Origin: Clostridia bacterium BRH_c25
GTDB taxonomy: Bacteria > Bacillota_A > Clostridia > Lutisporales > Lutisporaceae
DNA length: 9,643 bases
Reading direction: 5' to 3'
NCBI GenBank assembly: GCA_001515955.1
Contig: LOES01000218.1
Span: 1-9,643 of the forward strand
Shown: positions 6,689 to 9,643 of the stretch, in pieces
How positions within the stretch are numbered: position 1 is the first letter of the stretch
Layout of the letters: each line of letters starts with the position of its first letter
Notes under the pieces: generated by a model
Seen by the model: the letters and a program-made list of their open reading frames with translations, nothing else
Database searches by the model: none
Told to the model about the DNA's origin: nothing
Program-made: the position numbers and the translations under genes

Positions 6689-7726
6689 CTATAAAATATT
6701 TGGTATCATATCCAAACCTGCATGCTCATAAAACCCGAAAAGAATGTTCATATTTTGCACTGCCTGCCCGGCAGCTCCTTTTACAAGATTATCGATGGCA
6801 CTGACAGCTATTACTCTTTTTGTACGTTCATCCACCCTCACTGCAATATCACATATATTCGAGCCTCTCACATTCCTTGTTTCCGGAAGGGCTTCGGTGA
6901 TCCTGATAAAGTTTTCTTTTTTGTAATAGCTCCTGTACAAGTCGTAAACTTCAGCCTGTGAGACATGCTTCTTGAGGCTTCCGTAACAGGTTGCAAGTAT
7001 CCCTCTGCTCATTGGCACAAGGTGGGGTGTGAAGCTGAGAAGGATCTTTTCGCCTGCTACATCGGAAAGCTGCTGTTCGATTTCCGGGGTATGCCTGTGA
7101 GTTGCAACATTATACGCCTTGACAGATTCGCTGCATTCACAAAACAGTGTTGAAAGGTTTGCGCTTCTTCCTGCTCCGGATATGCCTGATTTCGCATCGA
7201 CAATAACCGATGTATTGTCAATGATACCGGCATGCATTAAAGGTGCAAGAGCGAGAATGCTTGCAGTGGGATAGCAGCCTGGGTTTGCCACAAGGCTCGC
7301 ATTTGAAATACTTTCGCGGTTTATTTCGGGCAGGCCGTAAACGGCATTCCCCAAAGGGCCGGTGAGCTTATGCATCACACCGTACCACTTTTCATACTCC
7401 TTATAATCCCGAAGCCTGTAGTCGGCACCGAGATCAATGACTTTTACTCCGGCAGAAAGGGCTTTTTCCACCAGGTCAAAGGATTGCCCGTGGGGAAGTG
7501 CGAGAAATAATACATCGATTTCTGAAAGTTTACTTTCAACAGAATGAATATCTATGCAAAGATTATCCAATAGACCTTCCAGATTTCCATATACATCACT
7601 TAATCTCATATTGGAATAATTATGAGACGATAAGAAAACAACAGAAATACTTTTATGCCGGGACAGTATTACTGAAAGTTGATAGCCTGCATAGCCTGTC
7701 GAGCCGACAATGCCTGCTTTTACCAT
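6689..7726 (-). CDS. argC: N-acetyl-gamma-glutamyl-phosphate reductase ArgC
   Basis: ArgC uses NADPH to reduce N-acetylglutamyl phosphate to the semialdehyde, the third step of arginine synthesis. The 345-aa product has the Rossmann-type GSTGYAG (8-14) near the N-terminus, the catalytic cysteine in NPGCYPTA (Cys151) and the catalytic histidine region HRHTPEI (His212). The C-terminal stretch with LVKGAAGQAVQNMN is characteristic. The frame could start at GTG 7735 or ATG 7732, but the AGAGG at 7735-7739 has its ideal 8-nt spacing to ATG 7726, which also gives the usual start MVKAGIVGSTGYAG. It is the first gene of a minus-strand pair with argJ, separated by 12 bp, and is divergent from argB. 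All landmark residues are present and nothing looks degraded. Confidence 0.96.
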   Translation of the reverse strand: MVKAGIVGSTGYAGYQLSVILSRHKSISVVFLSSHNYSNMRLSDVYGNLEGLLDNLCIDIHSVESKLSEIDVLFLALPHGQSFDLVEKALSAGVKVIDLGADYRLRDYKEYEKWYGVMHKLTGPLGNAVYGLPEINRESISNASLVANPGCYPTASILALAPLMHAGIIDNTSVIVDAKSGISGAGRSANLSTLFCECSESVKAYNVATHRHTPEIEQQLSDVAGEKILLSFTPHLVPMSRGILATCYGSLKKHVSQAEVYDLYRSYYKKENFIRITEALPETRNVRGSNICDIAVRVDERTKRVIAVSAIDNLVKGAAGQAVQNMNILFGFYEHAGLDMIPNIL

Positions 7727-7734
7727 ATACATCA

Positions 7735-7739
7735 CCTCT
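7735..7739 (-). promoter_or_regulatory. ribosome binding site that sets the argC start
   Basis: The minus strand reads AGAGGTGAT just before the coding region. AGAGG at 7735-7739 is 8 bases from ATG 7726, whereas the in-frame GTG 7735 and ATG 7732 overlap or abut it. This decides the start among the three candidates. Confidence 0.7.
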
Positions 7740-7758
7740 ATACTTATATTATTAAAAC

Positions 7759-7787
7759 ATTATACATATATATGATTAAATATGCAA
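7759..7787 (-). promoter_or_regulatory. argCJ promoter
   Basis: On the minus strand TTGCAT (7782-7787) and TATAAT (7759-7764) are separated by exactly 17 bp. Transcription would start near 7752, leaving a leader of about 25 nt that contains the argC ribosome binding site. The same hexamers and spacing recur in mirror image for argB. Confidence 0.8.
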
Positions 7788-7830
7788 TATAAATTATAAA
7801 AATTCATAAAAAATATTGCATATAAATACA
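7773..7830. promoter_or_regulatory. candidate ArgR (AhrC) operator array
   Basis: Compared with the ARG-box core TGAATWWWWATTCA, TGATTAAATATGCA (7773-7786) and TGCATATAAATACA (7817-7830) each match 12 of 14 positions. ATTATAAAAATTCA (7793-7806) matches 11, including an intact AAAATTCA half. The two outer boxes are exact mirror positions about 7801.5 and each covers the -35 and spacer of one promoter. ArgR-type repressors bind such sites when arginine is plentiful. The region is very AT-rich, which raises the chance of accidental matches; the symmetric placement is the stronger argument. Confidence 0.55.
7780..7823. repeat. 11-bp perfect inverted repeat in the argC-argB control region
   Basis: ATATGCAATAT (7780-7790) and ATATTGCATAT (7813-7823) are exact reverse complements separated by 22 bp, with a symmetry axis at 7801.5. 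Each arm contains the -35 hexamer of the promoter pointing away from the centre. The arms are 33 bp apart centre to centre, about three helical turns, so they lie on the same face of the DNA. Confidence 0.85.
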
Positions 7831-7844
7831 TATGTATGTATAAT
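7816..7844 (+). promoter_or_regulatory. argBD promoter
   Basis: TTGCAT (7816-7821) and TATAAT (7839-7844) are separated by 17 bp. Transcription would start near 7851, about 25 nt before the argB ATG, and the leader carries GGAGGTG at 7862-7868. It is the mirror image of the argC promoter. Confidence 0.8.
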
Positions 7845-7875
7845 TAATACCAATAGGAATTGGAGGTGAAGGTTA

Positions 7876-8748
7876 ATGGGGTTAGCAGCTTATAAAGAAA
7901 TGCCTGAAAAGCTTTGTAGGCAGTTCAAGGATAAGACGGTAGTTATAAAGTATGGCGGCAGTATTACAAAGGATATTGAGGCAACCGACGCATTGATGGA
8001 GGATATAGCAGCTTTGAGGGATATTGGTGCAAGAGTTGTCGTTGTACACGGCGGAGGGCCGGATATAAACAGGATGTTTGGCAGGCTGAATCTTAAGGCT
8101 GAATTTGTCAAAGGATTAAGAGTAACAGAGGCTTCTGCCATGGAGGTTGTTGAAATGGTGCTGTCGGGCCGGGTCAACAAGGAGCTGGCCTCCAAGCTTC
8201 TCGGCAAGGGAGTTGCTGCTGTTGGTATAAGCGGGAGAGATGGAAGGCTTATAGAAGCGGGGAAAATGTATTTGGAAGAAGCCGGTGAGAAAATCGATAT
8301 AGGCTTTGTAGGTAAAGTAACCGGCGTCAATAGCAAAATAGTCAGCGATCTGCTGGGCATGGGATATGTACCGGTTATCTCCCCGGTGGCAGAGGATATT
8401 GAAGGAAATGTGTACAATATCAATGCGGATTATGTAGCGGCAGCTATCGGAGTATCTCTTGATGCAGACAGCCTTGTATATTTGTCCGATGTGGATGGGC
8501 TTTTCGGAGATATAAATGATAAAAACAGCTTGATAGGCAGTATCACTACAGTGGAAATTGAGGGGCTTATCAAAGCCGGCACTATATCCGGAGGGATGAT
8601 ACCCAAAATGAAGTGCTGTACTGAAGCTATTGAAAGGGGAGTGAAGTCGGTATGCCTCATAGGAGGGAGCCGGGTTCACGTCTTACAGGAGCTTATTGAG
8701 GGCAAACCGGTAGGAACAATTATAAAAGGAGGAGAATATCATGTCTAA
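7876..8748 (+). CDS. argB: N-acetylglutamate kinase ArgB
   Basis: ArgB phosphorylates N-acetylglutamate with ATP, the usual control point of arginine synthesis in organisms with ArgJ. The 290-aa protein belongs to the amino-acid kinase family: VIKYGGS (23-29, Lys25 at the phosphate site), VVHGGGPDIN (56-65), GLRVT (80-84) for substrate binding, YNINAD (180-185), SDVDGLF (204-210) and the second phosphate-site lysine in GGMIPKM (Lys244). An N-terminal helix of about 20 residues before the first strand, together with SRVHVLQELIEGKPVGT near the C-terminus (His268, Glu272, Gly280), resembles arginine-inhibited members; E. coli-type insensitive enzymes are shorter (about 258 aa). Feedback inhibition is therefore inferred. 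GGAGGTG lies seven bases before the ATG. The last eight bases overlap the start of argD, suggesting coupled translation. Confidence 0.97.
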   Translation: MGLAAYKEMPEKLCRQFKDKTVVIKYGGSITKDIEATDALMEDIAALRDIGARVVVVHGGGPDINRMFGRLNLKAEFVKGLRVTEASAMEVVEMVLSGRVNKELASKLLGKGVAAVGISGRDGRLIEAGKMYLEEAGEKIDIGFVGKVTGVNSKIVSDLLGMGYVPVISPVAEDIEGNVYNINADYVAAAIGVSLDADSLVYLSDVDGLFGDINDKNSLIGSITTVEIEGLIKAGTISGGMIPKMKCCTEAIERGVKSVCLIGGSRVHVLQELIEGKPVGTIIKGGEYHV

Positions 8749-9643
8749 GGAAAATGTACTTAATACTTATGCACGCTTTAATATTACTGCCGCTGAAGGA
8801 AAAGGATGCCTGCTTTATGATGAGCAAGGCAAAGAATATCTGGATTTTGTATCCGGGATAGCGGTAAACTGTCTGGGGCATTGCCATCCCGCGGTTATAA
8901 AAGCTATACAGGAACAGAGCTGCAAGCTAATGCATGTGTCAAACCTGTATTGGAGTGAACAGCAAATCAGCCTGGCTGAAAAGCTATGTACATTAAGCGG
9001 ACTCCAGGGAGCATTTTTCTGCAACAGCGGTACTGAGGCAGTGGAATCGGCAGTTAAATTTGCCAGGAAGTACGGAAAGCTTAAGGGAGGAATGGGCAAG
9101 CATGAAATTCTATATATGAAGAATTCCTTTCATGGCAGAACTCTTGGAGCACTTTCGGTGACCGGGCAGGAAAAGTATCAGAAGGATTTTATGCCGCTGA
9201 TACCGGGGGTTAAAAGTGTGGAATTCAATGATATTGATAAGCTGCGTTCAGAGATGAATTCGAATATCTGTGCAATTATTGTTGAACCGATTCAGGGAGA
9301 AGGCGGTATAATTTCAGCACAAGAATCATTTTTAAAGGAAGCAAGGAAGCTTTGTGAAAAATATGAAGCCCTGCTTATATTTGATGAGGTGCAGTGCGGA
9401 ATCGGAAGGCTTGGAAGTCTCTTCGCCTTTGAGAAGTTTGGTGTTATGCCTGATCTGATATGTCTTGCAAAAGGCTTGGGGGGAGGGTTCCCCATTGGTG
9501 CGGTTGTCGCTTCAGGGAAGGTGGCTGAAAGCATTACCCCCGGGGATCATGGCTCAACCTTCGGAGGCAATCCCCTTGCCTGTTCGGTAGCTCTTACAAT
9601 TCTTAATGAGCTTCTTGAAAAGGGGGTTCTCGCAAATGTCGAA
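8741..9643 (+). CDS. argD: acetylornithine aminotransferase ArgD (3' truncated by window)
   Basis: The frame is open from ATG 8741 to the window end, giving 301 residues of a family usually near 400, so roughly the last quarter is outside. ArgD is a PLP-dependent class III aminotransferase that converts N-acetylglutamate semialdehyde and glutamate to N-acetylornithine and 2-oxoglutarate. It begins MSKENVLNTYARFNI and shows the family order: DFVSGIAVNCLGHCHP (35-50), FCNSGTEAVESA (93-104) for the cofactor phosphate, FHGRTLGALSVTG (130-142), the VEPIQGEGG segment (181-189), FDEVQCGIGR (214-223, with Asp215 contacting the pyridine nitrogen), LAKGLGGG with the Schiff-base Lys244, and GSTFGGNPLA (271-280). 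AAAGGAGGAG inside the end of argB provides the ribosome binding site, and the start overlaps argB by 8 bp. Related ornithine or succinylornithine aminotransferases look alike, but the operon context favours ArgD. Confidence 0.95.
   Translation, partial: MSKENVLNTYARFNITAAEGKGCLLYDEQGKEYLDFVSGIAVNCLGHCHPAVIKAIQEQSCKLMHVSNLYWSEQQISLAEKLCTLSGLQGAFFCNSGTEAVESAVKFARKYGKLKGGMGKHEILYMKNSFHGRTLGALSVTGQEKYQKDFMPLIPGVKSVEFNDIDKLRSEMNSNICAIIVEPIQGEGGIISAQESFLKEARKLCEKYEALLIFDEVQCGIGRLGSLFAFEKFGVMPDLICLAKGLGGGFPIGAVVASGKVAESITPGDHGSTFGGNPLACSVALTILNELLEKGVLANVE

Noticed and set aside
7741..7850. Possible replication origin or partition-like AT-rich iteron region
   Set aside because: The AT-rich repeats are fully accounted for by two promoters and operators, and no DnaA-box cluster or replication gene is nearby.
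7741..7875. A T-box or arginine riboswitch leader before argB or argC
   Set aside because: Both predicted leaders are only about 25 nt. That is too short for a T-box or known riboswitch, so control by DNA-binding protein fits better.
8116..8679. Minus-strand open frame of 187 aa inside argB, and another at 7890-8423
   Set aside because: argB is fully supported by motifs on the plus strand. These antisense frames have no recognisable domain or ribosome binding site and are expected by-products of its codon use.

Overview
The window looks like chromosomal DNA from a Gram-positive, low-to-moderate GC member of the Clostridia. Supporting signs are an S-layer-homology (SLH) surface protein, secreted proteins with 'stalk' (copper-amine-oxidase N-terminal-like) domains, strong AGGAGG-type ribosome binding sites, and arginine genes of the argC/argJ/argB/argD type. 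The family-level placement (something like Acetivibrio or Ruminiclostridium) is a guess. I see no rRNA, tRNA, CRISPR array, insertion sequence or prophage gene.

Left part (1-2850, all + strand): the C-terminal end of an SLH-domain protein; a TTG-started PAQR/hemolysin III-type membrane protein (trhA) behind an extended -10 promoter; then a 501-aa HerA-like P-loop ATPase of the DUF853/YjgR family. Hairpins follow the trhA and ATPase genes. The one at 2809-2845 lies between convergent genes and probably serves both.

Middle part (2853-5460, - strand): a two-gene secreted-protein unit. The promoter-proximal gene encodes a 248-aa protein with a signal peptide, one stalk domain and an NPCBM/NEW2-like C-terminal region. 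The second encodes a 546-aa protein with a signal peptide, a thioredoxin-like segment lacking the second CxxC cysteine, an intact Cys-His-Asp transglutaminase-like core, and two stalk repeats. A pair of direct repeats lies upstream and overlaps a poor -35, which suggests a dedicated regulator.

Right part (5459-9643): arginine biosynthesis in two divergent arms. argC then argJ run on the - strand and end in a clear intrinsic terminator; argB then argD (cut by the window end) run on the + strand. Together they encode four enzymes that take glutamate to N-acetylornithine and, through ArgJ, recycle the acetyl group to give ornithine. The 149-bp divergent control region is the most striking non-coding element. 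It contains two mirror-image promoters, both TTGCAT-N17-TATAAT, whose -35 elements sit in an 11-bp perfect inverted repeat. Candidate ArgR boxes are placed symmetrically over both promoters and near the centre. This is the best supported unusual signal in the window; I found no evidence of a wholly new system such as a defence island.
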